This document shows positions 25,210 through 32,381 of a DNA stretch of 64,000 bases, in pieces (the stretch's first letter is position 1; the number at the start of each line of letters is the position of its first letter). The notes beneath the pieces were generated by a model. That model was not told where the DNA came from. It saw only the letters and a program-made list of their open reading frames with translations, and ran no database searches. Source of the DNA: Kiritimatiellia bacterium. Its GTDB lineage: Bacteria; Verrucomicrobiota; Kiritimatiellia; PWTM01. The position numbers and the translations under genes are program-made. The stretch spans positions 1 to 64,000 of the forward strand of contig JAOACR010000019.1 of NCBI GenBank assembly GCA_026417735.1. The letters run 5' to 3'.

Positions 25210-26379
25210 TCAGGCGGTGGGGATCTTCACCCACTTCGCGCCCAGCTTTGACGACTTCACGACCGACTCGATGAAGAGCATCCCGCGCAGCCCTTCGTCC
25301 ACGCCCGGGAAGTCGAGCTCCAGCTCCGTCGGCTTGCGCTTCTCGATACGCGCCTGCAGCACGCTCGCGAAGTTCAGGTAGTGGTTCGCGAACGCCTCGA
25401 TGAACGCCTCCGGATGGCCGAACGGCAGACGCGTCGCGCGCGCGGCGGCGGGGCTCTTCTTGCCGATGTAACCATTGCCGCGCTTCCAGACTTCTTCCGG
25501 CGCGTCAATCCGCCGCACGTACAGGTAGTTCGGGTGCTCCTGATGCCACTCGAGGCTCGCGTTCTCGCCGTGCACCCAGATCGCGAGGTTGTTCTCCTCG
25601 CCGATCGACACCTGGCTGGCGTGCAACACGCCCTTCGCGCCGCCCTTGAACCGGAGCAGCACGTTGCCGTCGTCGTCGAGCTTGCGGCCCGGCACGAACG
25701 TGGTGAGGTCTGCGCAGACGGACTCGATCCGCAGGCCGGTGATGTACTCGGCGAGGTTCGCCGCGTGCGTGCCGATATCGCCCATGCAGCCGGCCGCGCC
25801 GCTCTGCTTCGGATCGGTGCGCCAGGCGGCCTGCATCTGCCCTTCGCGCTCGATCGGACGGGCGAGCCAGCCCTGCGGATACTGCACCACGACCTTCCGG
25901 ATCGCGCCCAGATCACCCTGGCGGACCATGTCGCGCGCGAGCTTCACCATCGGATACCCCACGTAGTTATGCATCAGCCCGAACACGCGGCCGGTGGTCT
26001 CGACGAGCTTCTTCAGCTTGCGCGCCTCGGCGACGTTCAGCGTCATCGGCTTCTCACACATCACATCGAAGCCGGCCTTCAGAAAATCGGCCGCGATCGG
26101 ATAGTGCCAGTTGTTCGGCGTCGTGATCGCGACGAAGTCAATGCGCTCCTCTGGCGGCAGCGCGCGCTCGCTGGCGATCATCGTCTTGTAGTCCGGATAG
26201 ACGCGCTTCGGATCGAGATTCAGCGCCTTGCCCTGCTGAATGCTCTTGTTCGGATCAATGTCAAACGCGCCGGCAACCAGTTCGATCAGACCGTCCAGCC
26301 GGGCCGCCTTGCGGTGCACCTCGCCGATGAACGCGCCCGGGCCTCCGCCGACCATGCCCATTCGGATTTTTCTGCTCAT
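25210..26379 (-). CDS. Gfo/Idh/MocA family oxidoreductase (cytosolic)
   Basis: 389-residue NAD(P)-dependent oxidoreductase. Rossmann motif MVGGGPGAFIG at about 9-19, TTPNNWH, the conserved CEKPMTL with its Lys, MHNYVGYP and the substrate-domain motif GDIGTHAANL are all clear. Unlike the enzyme near the left edge it has no export signal. The ATG is fixed by an excellent SD (AGGAGG about 8 nt upstream). The long upstream in-frame extension overlaps an opposite-strand gene and is rejected. Related enzymes oxidise or epimerise sugars and inositols; the substrate is unknown. Confidence 0.9.
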   Translation of the reverse strand: MSRKIRMGMVGGGPGAFIGEVHRKAARLDGLIELVAGAFDIDPNKSIQQGKALNLDPKRVYPDYKTMIASERALPPEERIDFVAITTPNNWHYPIAADFLKAGFDVMCEKPMTLNVAEARKLKKLVETTGRVFGLMHNYVGYPMVKLARDMVRQGDLGAIRKVVVQYPQGWLARPIEREGQMQAAWRTDPKQSGAAGCMGDIGTHAANLAEYITGLRIESVCADLTTFVPGRKLDDDGNVLLRFKGGAKGVLHASQVSIGEENNLAIWVHGENASLEWHQEHPNYLYVRRIDAPEEVWKRGNGYIGKKSPAAARATRLPFGHPEAFIEAFANHYLNFASVLQARIEKRKPTELELDFPGVDEGLRGMLFIESVVKSSKLGAKWVKIPTA

Positions 26380-26398
26380 GTTACGTCCTCCTGTGCGG

Positions 26399-26427
26399 TT
26401 GGTGTTTGGACCGTCCACGCTACTATA
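26399..26427. promoter_or_regulatory. Divergent promoter region with shared -10 dyad
   Basis: A near-palindromic TACTATAG (26421-26428) gives TACTAT as -10 for the rightward gene (with TTGGTG 26399-26404, N16) and TATAGT (5/6) as -10 for the leftward Gfo/Idh/MocA gene (no good -35). A shared dyad would make the two promoters mutually exclusive. Confidence 0.4.
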
Positions 26428-26443
26428 GCGGCGCGGCAAGGAG

Positions 26444-27373
26444 ATGAAAAGAGGTCGCGGCCGGATCGGGCAGGCGGGGATGCTGGCAGCTGCACTGCTG
26501 GTGCAGGGGGAAACGTGCGGCGCAGCAGGCCCGCGGATCGTACCGGGTTCGCCGGCGCTGGCGGCGATCGCGTTCGAGATCGGTCTCACAGCGCAGGTGG
26601 TCGGAGTGACGCAGTGGACTCGACTGCCGCCCGGCGAGTCGCGACCGGTGGTCGGCGACGCGCATTCGTTGCACGTGGAAGCGCTGCTTGCGGTGCGGCC
26701 GGAGCTGATGGTGCTGCAGGGCGAGCCGCCCGCCGGGCTGGCGCAGGTGCGGCGACTGCGGCCCGGCTTGCGGGTGGAACGCGTCGAGCTCGAGCGCCTC
26801 GCCGACATTCCGCGCGCAGCGCGGCGGCTGCACGAGCTGGCCGGTGGCGATCCGGCGCGCCCGCCGGCGGCGGTGGAACAGTTTGAGCAAACGCTCGAGC
26901 GGTGCCGCCGACGCCCGCCGCGCGCGCACCGCCCGCGGGTGATCTTCGTCGTCGGCACGGAGCGGCCGCTGGTCGCCGGTGCGGGGACGTTTGTCGGCGA
27001 GTTGATCGAGCTGGCCGGTGCTGTGAACGCGGGCGCGGAACTGCCTGGCCGGGAGCGGTGGCGGCCGGCCGAGATGGAGCAGCTCTGGACGGCGCGGCCG
27101 GACCTGGTGTTGGTGCATGCGGCGGCCTCCGAGCGCACGGCTGCCGGCGCCTGGTGGCGACGGCGCTGGCCCGGTGCGGAGCGCGGAGCGCCGCGGATCG
27201 AAACAGTGACAGACCCGGGGTGGGTGCAACCGTCGCTTCGCACCCTCGCGCTGTTGGACGGGCTTGAGGCGTTGCTCGACGCGCAGTCGTTTCCTTCCGG
27301 CGGCGAAGGGGTTGCCCCCGGTGTCCGCGATGCGCAGGATTCGACGCGGAGCGAGGCAGGAGACGGACCATGA
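26444..27373 (+). CDS. BtuF/FhuD-like periplasmic binding protein
   Basis: 309-residue exported protein of the ABC transporter class III substrate-binding fold (helical backbone, BtuF/TroA-like). Residues 1-28 form a signal peptide. Landmarks are RIVPGSPALAAIAFEIGLTAQVVGVTQ, the LLAVRPELMVLQGEPPA segment, a middle linker with coiled charge, and FVVGTERPLVAGAGTFVGELIELAGAVN, as in vitamin B12 and siderophore binding proteins. No permease or ATPase gene is nearby. The SD AAGGAG abuts the ATG without spacing. The stop overlaps the next gene (ATGA). Ligand unknown. Confidence 0.78.
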   Translation: MKRGRGRIGQAGMLAAALLVQGETCGAAGPRIVPGSPALAAIAFEIGLTAQVVGVTQWTRLPPGESRPVVGDAHSLHVEALLAVRPELMVLQGEPPAGLAQVRRLRPGLRVERVELERLADIPRAARRLHELAGGDPARPPAAVEQFEQTLERCRRRPPRAHRPRVIFVVGTERPLVAGAGTFVGELIELAGAVNAGAELPGRERWRPAEMEQLWTARPDLVLVHAAASERTAAGAWWRRRWPGAERGAPRIETVTDPGWVQPSLRTLALLDGLEALLDAQSFPSGGEGVAPGVRDAQDSTRSEAGDGP

Positions 27374-28848
27374 ACACGGATCGACGGGGGTTTCTGATCT
27401 GCGTTGGGGTGGCCGCAGGCGTTTCGTGGCTGGGAGGCTGTCAAATGATTCGGCCCGTGGAACAAAGCGGGCCGGCGTGGAAGCTGCGCGTACGGCCGCG
27501 GGTGCGCGGCGCGTTTCTGTATCCGCCGGCCGAGGTGGTACTGGCCGGCCGCTGCGAGGACAGCTGGGCGCCGCAGCAGTGGTTCACCTGGCCGGGCAAT
27601 CAGTTCGAGCCGGATGTGCAGCGGGCGAAGTTCGAGCGGCAGATCCGGACTATCGCCCAGCGATTGGAGGTGGACGTTCGGTTAGAACCCGGCTCGTTGT
27701 ACACGGACGCGGCGATCGCCGGATGGCTCGAGGCGGCGATCGCGGACGCGCCCGACGCGCTGCTGCTGGTGAACTTCTGGAACAGTTTCAGCCCGAAGTT
27801 GAAGCCGGTACTTCAGCGCTGGACCGGTCCGGTGATCGTGTACCAGCCGGTCGGCGCGAACCATCAGCTGCCGCCGGAGTATCTGCGGCGGGCGCCTCGC
27901 GTGCAGTACATCCACTCGATCGAACACTGGGAGGCGATCGAACGGGGTCTGCGCGCAGTGCGGGCGCGGGTCGCGATGCGGGGGGCGCATCTGCTGCGCG
28001 TCAGCGGCCGCGCGGAGCGGAGGTCGGAGACCGCCGAGCCGTTCTTCGGCACGCGCATCACAACGCTACCGGCCGCAGAGTTCAACAGCCGGTTCGACGC
28101 GCAGCCGTTCACTCCGGAGCTGGAACGGCTGGTGCGGGAGGTGCGGGCGGGCGCGTCGCGCGTTACCGATCTGGGGCCGGGCGCATTCCGGGACGCGGCC
28201 CGGGCGCACCGCACTGTCGAGCGGATGCTCGAGGAGTTTGAGGCCGATGCGATCACGATCGAGTGCCTGTTTCTGAAACACCGCAAGCCGTGTCTGAGTT
28301 TTTCGCTGCTGAACAGCCGGCTGGTGGCCTGCGGCTGTGAGAATGACCTCAACGCGACGCTCACGCTGATGTTCGGCGCGGCGTGCTTCGGCCGACCGGG
28401 CTTCCAGCACAATCCCGAGTTCGACACCGAGCGCAATCTGTATTTCGGTGCGCACTGCACCTGTACGACGCGGCTGGGCGGACCCGCCACGCCGGTAATG
28501 CCCTACGCGCTGCGGCCGTTCTTCCACCAGCTGCCGAAGACCGTGGCGCTGGATGTGCAGTGGCCCGCCGGCGAACGGATCACACTGCTGAAATACCACG
28601 CGGACCGCCGCCGGCTGGACGTGTGGGGCGGGGAGTGCCTCGGATCGCCCGCCGCGCCGCCCACCGGCGGATGTGCGACCCGTGTGCTCGCGCGGCTGGA
28701 TGGCCTCGCGGACGTCTGCGACGCGTACGGCGGACCGCACCCGGTGCTGTTTCTCGGTGACTTCGTCCGCCATGCCCAGACATTTGCGCGACTGTACGAG
28801 CTGGAGACGCGCGGTCCGACGCTCTCCGCGACCGTTTCGGTTGGCTGA
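27370..28848 (+). CDS. Tat lipoprotein with L-fucose isomerase-like core
   Basis: 492-residue protein with a combined Tat signal and lipobox (TDRRGFLI ... LGGC, Cys24), so it should be exported folded and lipid-anchored. The C-terminal half resembles the FucI/AraA sugar isomerase family: a motif around ECLFLKHRKPCLSFSLLNSR, then CENDLNATLTLMFGAACFGRPGF and FGAHCTCTTRL with metal-type His/Cys, matching L-fucose isomerase-like proteins. Sugar isomerases are normally cytosolic, so an exported version is unusual. Coupled by 4-nt overlap to the BtuF-like gene. Function may be binding or isomerisation of a sugar in the periplasm. Confidence 0.75.
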   Translation: MNTDRRGFLICVGVAAGVSWLGGCQMIRPVEQSGPAWKLRVRPRVRGAFLYPPAEVVLAGRCEDSWAPQQWFTWPGNQFEPDVQRAKFERQIRTIAQRLEVDVRLEPGSLYTDAAIAGWLEAAIADAPDALLLVNFWNSFSPKLKPVLQRWTGPVIVYQPVGANHQLPPEYLRRAPRVQYIHSIEHWEAIERGLRAVRARVAMRGAHLLRVSGRAERRSETAEPFFGTRITTLPAAEFNSRFDAQPFTPELERLVREVRAGASRVTDLGPGAFRDAARAHRTVERMLEEFEADAITIECLFLKHRKPCLSFSLLNSRLVACGCENDLNATLTLMFGAACFGRPGFQHNPEFDTERNLYFGAHCTCTTRLGGPATPVMPYALRPFFHQLPKTVALDVQWPAGERITLLKYHADRRRLDVWGGECLGSPAAPPTGGCATRVLARLDGLADVCDAYGGPHPVLFLGDFVRHAQTFARLYELETRGPTLSATVSVG

Positions 28849-28894
28849 CGGAGGGCGGAGGGCGCCGCCGCCGTGCAGCGCGCCCCGCGTGTGG

Positions 28895-28900
28895 TAGATT
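28895..28900 (+). promoter_or_regulatory. -10 element of the radical SAM gene
   Basis: TAGATT (4/6) ends 6 nt before the GTG start, so transcription should begin exactly on the start codon. No good -35 is visible. Confidence 0.35.
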
Positions 28901-28906
28901 GGACGT

Positions 28907-29896
28907 GTGCGGGAGCCGGCGTCCACGACGGTGATGTGCGAGCTCTGCCCCCGACAGTGTGTGCTGGGGCCGGGAGAGCGGGGGGATTGTCGGATCCGGG
29001 CGAACCTCGACGGGCGGCTCGTTGCCTTGACGTGGGGCGCGCCGTGCGCGATTCACTTGGACCCGATCGAGAAAAAACCGCTGTTTCACTTTCTGCCCGG
29101 CACCCCGATTCTTTCGATCGCGACGGCGGGCTGCAATCTGCATTGCAAGAACTGTCAGAACTGGGAAATTTCGCAGGCGAACCCGGAGGATCTGGATGTG
29201 GTGCCGCTGCCGCCCGCCGGGGTCGTCGAGCTGGCGCTGCGCGAGCGCTCCCCCTCGATTGCGTACACCTACACCGAACCGGTGGTCTGGTACGAGTACA
29301 CGCTGGACACCGCGCGGCTTGCTCGCGAACGGGGGCTGCGCAACGTGCTGGTGACCGCCGGGTACCTTCGCGAGCCACCGTTGCGTGAGCTGGCCGCAGT
29401 GACCGACGCGGCGAACATTGACCTGAAATTTATGGATGATCGCCTGTACCGCGAAATCTGCGACGGCGAACTGACGCCGATCCTTCGCGCGATCGAGCTG
29501 TTTGCGGCGCTGGGCGTGTGGGTGGAGATCACGAACCTGGTGATTCCGACGCTGAACGACCGCGATGAGGACCTGAGGGCGGTCGCGCGCTGGGTGCGCC
29601 AGACGCTCGGTCCGGATACGCCGTTGCATTACTCCGCGTTCTATCCTCAGTATCGGCTGCGCCACCTGCCGCCGACGCCGCCGGAAACGCTGCGGCGGGC
29701 TCGCGACATCGGCCGTGCGGAGGGGTTGCGGTACGTCTATGTCGGCAACGTGCACGTGCCGGAGGGCGAAGTGACGCGCTGTCCCGCTTGCGGTGCAGCG
29801 GTGGTACGGCGCGTGCGCTACACGGTGCTGGAGAACCGCGTGGTGGGCGGCGCCTGTGGCGTGTGCGCGGAGAGCATCGCGGGGGTGTGGCGATGA
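28907..29896 (+). CDS. amrS: AmmeMemoRadiSam-system radical SAM enzyme
   Basis: 329-residue radical SAM protein related to pyruvate-formate-lyase-activating enzymes. The SAM cluster motif is TAGCNLHCKNCQNWEIS (C76, C80, C83). An N-terminal Cys cluster (CELCPRQC and GDCRIR) and a C-terminal Cys-rich ribbon (CPACG ... CGVC) are typical of AmrS. In other genomes it sits with AMMECR1 and MEMO1 homologues; neither is in this window. The GTG lies 6 nt after the predicted -10, suggesting a leaderless message; an ATG at 28934 is an alternative. Reaction is not established for the family. Confidence 0.85.
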   Translation: MREPASTTVMCELCPRQCVLGPGERGDCRIRANLDGRLVALTWGAPCAIHLDPIEKKPLFHFLPGTPILSIATAGCNLHCKNCQNWEISQANPEDLDVVPLPPAGVVELALRERSPSIAYTYTEPVVWYEYTLDTARLARERGLRNVLVTAGYLREPPLRELAAVTDAANIDLKFMDDRLYREICDGELTPILRAIELFAALGVWVEITNLVIPTLNDRDEDLRAVARWVRQTLGPDTPLHYSAFYPQYRLRHLPPTPPETLRRARDIGRAEGLRYVYVGNVHVPEGEVTRCPACGAAVVRRVRYTVLENRVVGGACGVCAESIAGVWR

Positions 29897-30063
29897 AGCG
29901 GCGGACATGGCTTCGGCGGGTCTCGCTGGGACCGGCGCTGCTCGGAATGATCGCCGGCGTCCCTGCGCGGTGGGTCCGAGCACGGCCGGCGGACCCGCCG
30001 CTGGGACGCTGGCGGCAGCCCGACCCGATCTCCTGGCGACGTCCCGCGCGTTGGGCGGGCTGA
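29893..30063 (+). CDS. 56-residue Tat-signal peptide coupled to amrS
   Basis: A small protein whose N-terminus is MKRRTWLRRVSLGPALLGM, a twin-arginine-like signal with a short hydrophobic region. About 26 residues follow the likely cleavage site; they are rich in Trp, Arg and Pro (GRWRQPDP, SWRRPARWAG). The ATG overlaps the amrS stop, so translation is coupled. I know no family for it. It could be a small exported peptide, a substrate of the radical SAM enzyme, or the remnant of a longer exported protein. Confidence 0.45.
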   Translation: MKRRTWLRRVSLGPALLGMIAGVPARWVRARPADPPLGRWRQPDPISWRRPARWAG

Positions 30064-30175
30064 GCCGACGGGAGGGTGGCGGCGCCGCGGTTGGGTCACT
30101 GCGACCCTGCGGGGCGGTCCAAGGATTGGAGATGAGCAGCGGAGAAGTTTCCCACCCTTGGAGGCGCTTCGCCGT

Positions 30176-31135
30176 CTACAGCGCGCCAAAGATCGCCTCG
30201 AAGACGAGTTCGATCCGCGGGTCGGGCTCGAAATCTCGCGCCTCCCGAAATGCGACGCCCGGCGCGACCTCGAGGAGCAGCCACGGGCGGCCGAGCGTGC
30301 GCCGGAACCCGTACGAGGCGCTGTAGGACGACTTTCCGCCGCGGGGCGTTTCGGGCCATTCCGCCGCCAGTGACAGACGATGGCCGCGCCCACTCTCCGG
30401 CTGCGCGCGCAGCCACTCGAAGACTTGCACCGGCGTGACGCCGTCCCGGCTTTCCTCCCACTCCAGCCGCGAGATCGAACGGAAGGACCAACCGTTGGAC
30501 CAGTCGCGGCTCCAGCGCAGTTCGGTGGAGGCCCCGAAGCCGTCGGAGGTATACCAATACGCAGTTTCAGTCAGGCGAAGTTCCCACACGCCCAGTGGGA
30601 GACGGTACCGGAAGCGAAGGCGGCCGAAGGTCTGGGGAGTTTCGCTCAGCCGCGCGCCGACATCCGCCGACAGCCGCGTCCGGCGGCTTTCGCGCGCGAT
30701 GTAGCGCAGGCCCGCGTCGGGCTGCGAGGCGTCCAACGTGTCGGCCAGCGGGCTGCGCTCCAGCGGATCGCCGGTTTCGGTCAGGTTGTCGAGGATGAGC
30801 TGGAGTCGCTTCTCCGTTTTCGGCAGGTCGAGCCGGCCGCGGAATCGGGTCACCAGCGACACTCCTTCCGCGCGGTCCCACCGCAGCCCGAGGCCGGCGC
30901 GAACCTGGGAGCCGCCAACGTCGTCTTCGATGCGTTCATCGCCGAAGAAGCGGTCCACGCGGTCGAGCAGCGCCAGCATGTGACGGCTGACATCGGCCTG
31001 CAGCCGGTCCACGGCGGTGGGTTCGGTGATCGCGGCCGCAGCGTCGTGGGGGACAGCGGGTTCGGCGGTGGCCAGGCGGGTCGAGAGCGCCGCAATCGCG
31101 CGCAGCGCCGCGGGACGGACGACGCCGCGCCTCAT
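30176..31135 (-). CDS. Putative outer-membrane beta-barrel protein
   Basis: 319-residue protein with a weak N-terminal export signal (MRRGVVRPAALRAIAALSTRLATAEP). The rest alternates polar and hydrophobic residues in strand-sized blocks ending in aromatic residues (LGLRWDRAEGVSLVTRFRGRLDL, WELRLTETAYWYTSDGFG, YSASYGFRRTLG), as in outer-membrane barrels, and ends in hydrophobic residues (FEAIFGAL). No family was recognised. The ATG overlaps the nadA stop, although no functional link to NAD synthesis is obvious. Confidence 0.6.
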   Translation of the reverse strand: MRRGVVRPAALRAIAALSTRLATAEPAVPHDAAAAITEPTAVDRLQADVSRHMLALLDRVDRFFGDERIEDDVGGSQVRAGLGLRWDRAEGVSLVTRFRGRLDLPKTEKRLQLILDNLTETGDPLERSPLADTLDASQPDAGLRYIARESRRTRLSADVGARLSETPQTFGRLRFRYRLPLGVWELRLTETAYWYTSDGFGASTELRWSRDWSNGWSFRSISRLEWEESRDGVTPVQVFEWLRAQPESGRGHRLSLAAEWPETPRGGKSSYSASYGFRRTLGRPWLLLEVAPGVAFREARDFEPDPRIELVFEAIFGAL

Positions 31136-32172
31136 CCAATCGCGAGCATCCGCTCCACCGCGCGGCGCGCGCGGCTGCGGGTGGGCTCCGGCACATCGAC
31201 CTCGTAGCGCAGGAACTTCAGCGCGTCGCGGGTGTCCTCCATCGTGATCTCGTTCATGTGCGGACAGCGGATGCTGCACATGCGGACCATCTCGCGATCG
31301 GGATGCGCGGCGGCGATATTGTCGCCCATCGCGCATTCGGTGAGCACCAAGTACCGCGGTGCCGGATGCTCCGCGACGTAGCGGATCATTGCGTTCGTGC
31401 TGCCGGCAAAGTCCGCCGCGGCGACGACCTCCGGACTGCACTCCGGATGCGCCAGCACGACGACGTCTGGGAACTGGCGGCGGGCGTTTTCGATATCGGC
31501 GACCGTGAACCGCTCGTGCACCTCGCATCGGCCGGTCCAACCGATCAACTGCACATCCAGCAGACCCTCCGTGCCGCTGATCGGCGTGTGCGAGGGGAAG
31601 ATGATGTGTCGCCCCGTTTCGCGGGCGACGTTCATCGCCAGGTACTGATCTGGCAGGAAAATCACCGTGGGCGAATTCAGCGACTCGACCACCGCCGCCG
31701 CATTGCTCGACGTGCAGCAAATGTCCGACTCGGCCTTCACGTCCGCGTAGGTGTTCACGTAGCTGACCACCGGCACGCCGGGGAAGCGGGCGCGCAGTTC
31801 GCGGACCTGCTCGGCGGTGATGCTGGCGGCGAGCGAGCAGCCGGCACGGGGCGAGGGGATCAGCACGGTTTTGGAGGGGTTCAGGATTTTCGCGGTTTCG
31901 GCCATGAAGCGGACGCCGCAGAACACGATCACGTCTGCGTCGGTGCGGGCGGCCTTACGGCTGAGATCGAGCGAGTCGCCGCGGTGGTCGGGCACGGAGT
32001 AGAACAGCGCGGGCTCCATGTAGTTGTGGGCCAGGATCACCGCGTTGCGTTCGGCCTTCAACCGAAGGATCTCCTCTGCAATCTCGGCTTTGCGTCGGAT
32101 CTCGAAATCCGGCAGCACCCGCCCGAGGCGTTCCCGAAGCTGCTCGTACAGGGATGGAGTGGTCGCGCTCAT
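31132..32172 (-). CDS. nadA: Quinolinate synthase
   Basis: 346-residue Fe-S enzyme that makes quinolinate from iminoaspartate and dihydroxyacetone phosphate for NAD. Family motifs include AVILAHNYMEPALFYSVPDHRGDSLDLS, FCGVRFMAETAKIL, DICCTSSNAA, FLPDQYLAMN and HPECSPEVV. Conserved cysteines in FCGVRF, GWTGRCEVH and IRCPHMNEIT are the likely 4Fe-4S ligands. The ATG follows a good promoter so closely (5-nt leader) that the mRNA is nearly leaderless. Neither nadB nor nadC is nearby. It is followed, with overlap, by a putative barrel protein. Confidence 0.94.
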   Translation of the reverse strand: MSATTPSLYEQLRERLGRVLPDFEIRRKAEIAEEILRLKAERNAVILAHNYMEPALFYSVPDHRGDSLDLSRKAARTDADVIVFCGVRFMAETAKILNPSKTVLIPSPRAGCSLAASITAEQVRELRARFPGVPVVSYVNTYADVKAESDICCTSSNAAAVVESLNSPTVIFLPDQYLAMNVARETGRHIIFPSHTPISGTEGLLDVQLIGWTGRCEVHERFTVADIENARRQFPDVVVLAHPECSPEVVAAADFAGSTNAMIRYVAEHPAPRYLVLTECAMGDNIAAAHPDREMVRMCSIRCPHMNEITMEDTRDALKFLRYEVDVPEPTRSRARRAVERMLAIG

Positions 32173-32183
32173 GCGCCGACGCC

Positions 32184-32212
32184 AACATACGAGCTGCGCG
32201 ACGGGTGCGCAA
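32184..32212 (-). promoter_or_regulatory. Promoter of nadA
   Basis: On the minus strand TTGCGC (32212-32207) and TATGTT (32189-32184) are spaced by 17 nt. Start would be near 32177, 5 nt before the nadA ATG. No NadR-like operator was recognised. Confidence 0.5.
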
Positions 32213-32235
32213 CGTGGGCGGGGACGGCGTCGGAC

Positions 32236-32264
32236 TTGTCGGCTCGGCGCCGGCGGCGTATTCT
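32236..32264 (+). promoter_or_regulatory. Promoter of the tRNA-Ala gene
   Basis: TTGTCG and TATTCT with a 17-nt spacer, with predicted start near 32271, 12 nt before the mature tRNA 5' end. This gives a short 5' leader for RNase P removal. Confidence 0.5.
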
Positions 32265-32282
32265 GAAGTGCCCGTAAGGTGT

Positions 32283-32359
32283 GGGGCGGTAGCTCAGTTT
32301 GGGAGAGCGCCAGAATCGCACTCTGGAGGTCGGGAGTTCGATCCTCCTCCGCTCCACCA
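32283..32359 (+). tRNA. tRNA-Ala, anticodon CGC
   Basis: A full 77-nt cloverleaf with encoded CCA. The acceptor stem GGGGCGG pairs with CCGCTCC and contains the G3-U70 wobble that is the alanine identity element; the discriminator is A. The anticodon stem CCAGA/TCTGG closes loop ATCGCAC, with anticodon CGC reading GCG codons, which are abundant in this GC-rich genome. The T loop is TTCGATC. The gene stands alone, divergent from nadA and convergent with the next gene. Confidence 0.95.
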
Positions 32360-32381
32360 ACCGGCGCGCGGCGTCGCTCTG

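Noticed and set aside
26380-27465. Long in-frame N-terminal extension of the minus-strand Gfo/Idh/MocA gene
   Set aside because: It lies opposite the BtuF-like gene, has Ser/Pro/Arg composition of a GC-rich shadow, and the internal ATG has a perfect SD and a canonical Rossmann start.
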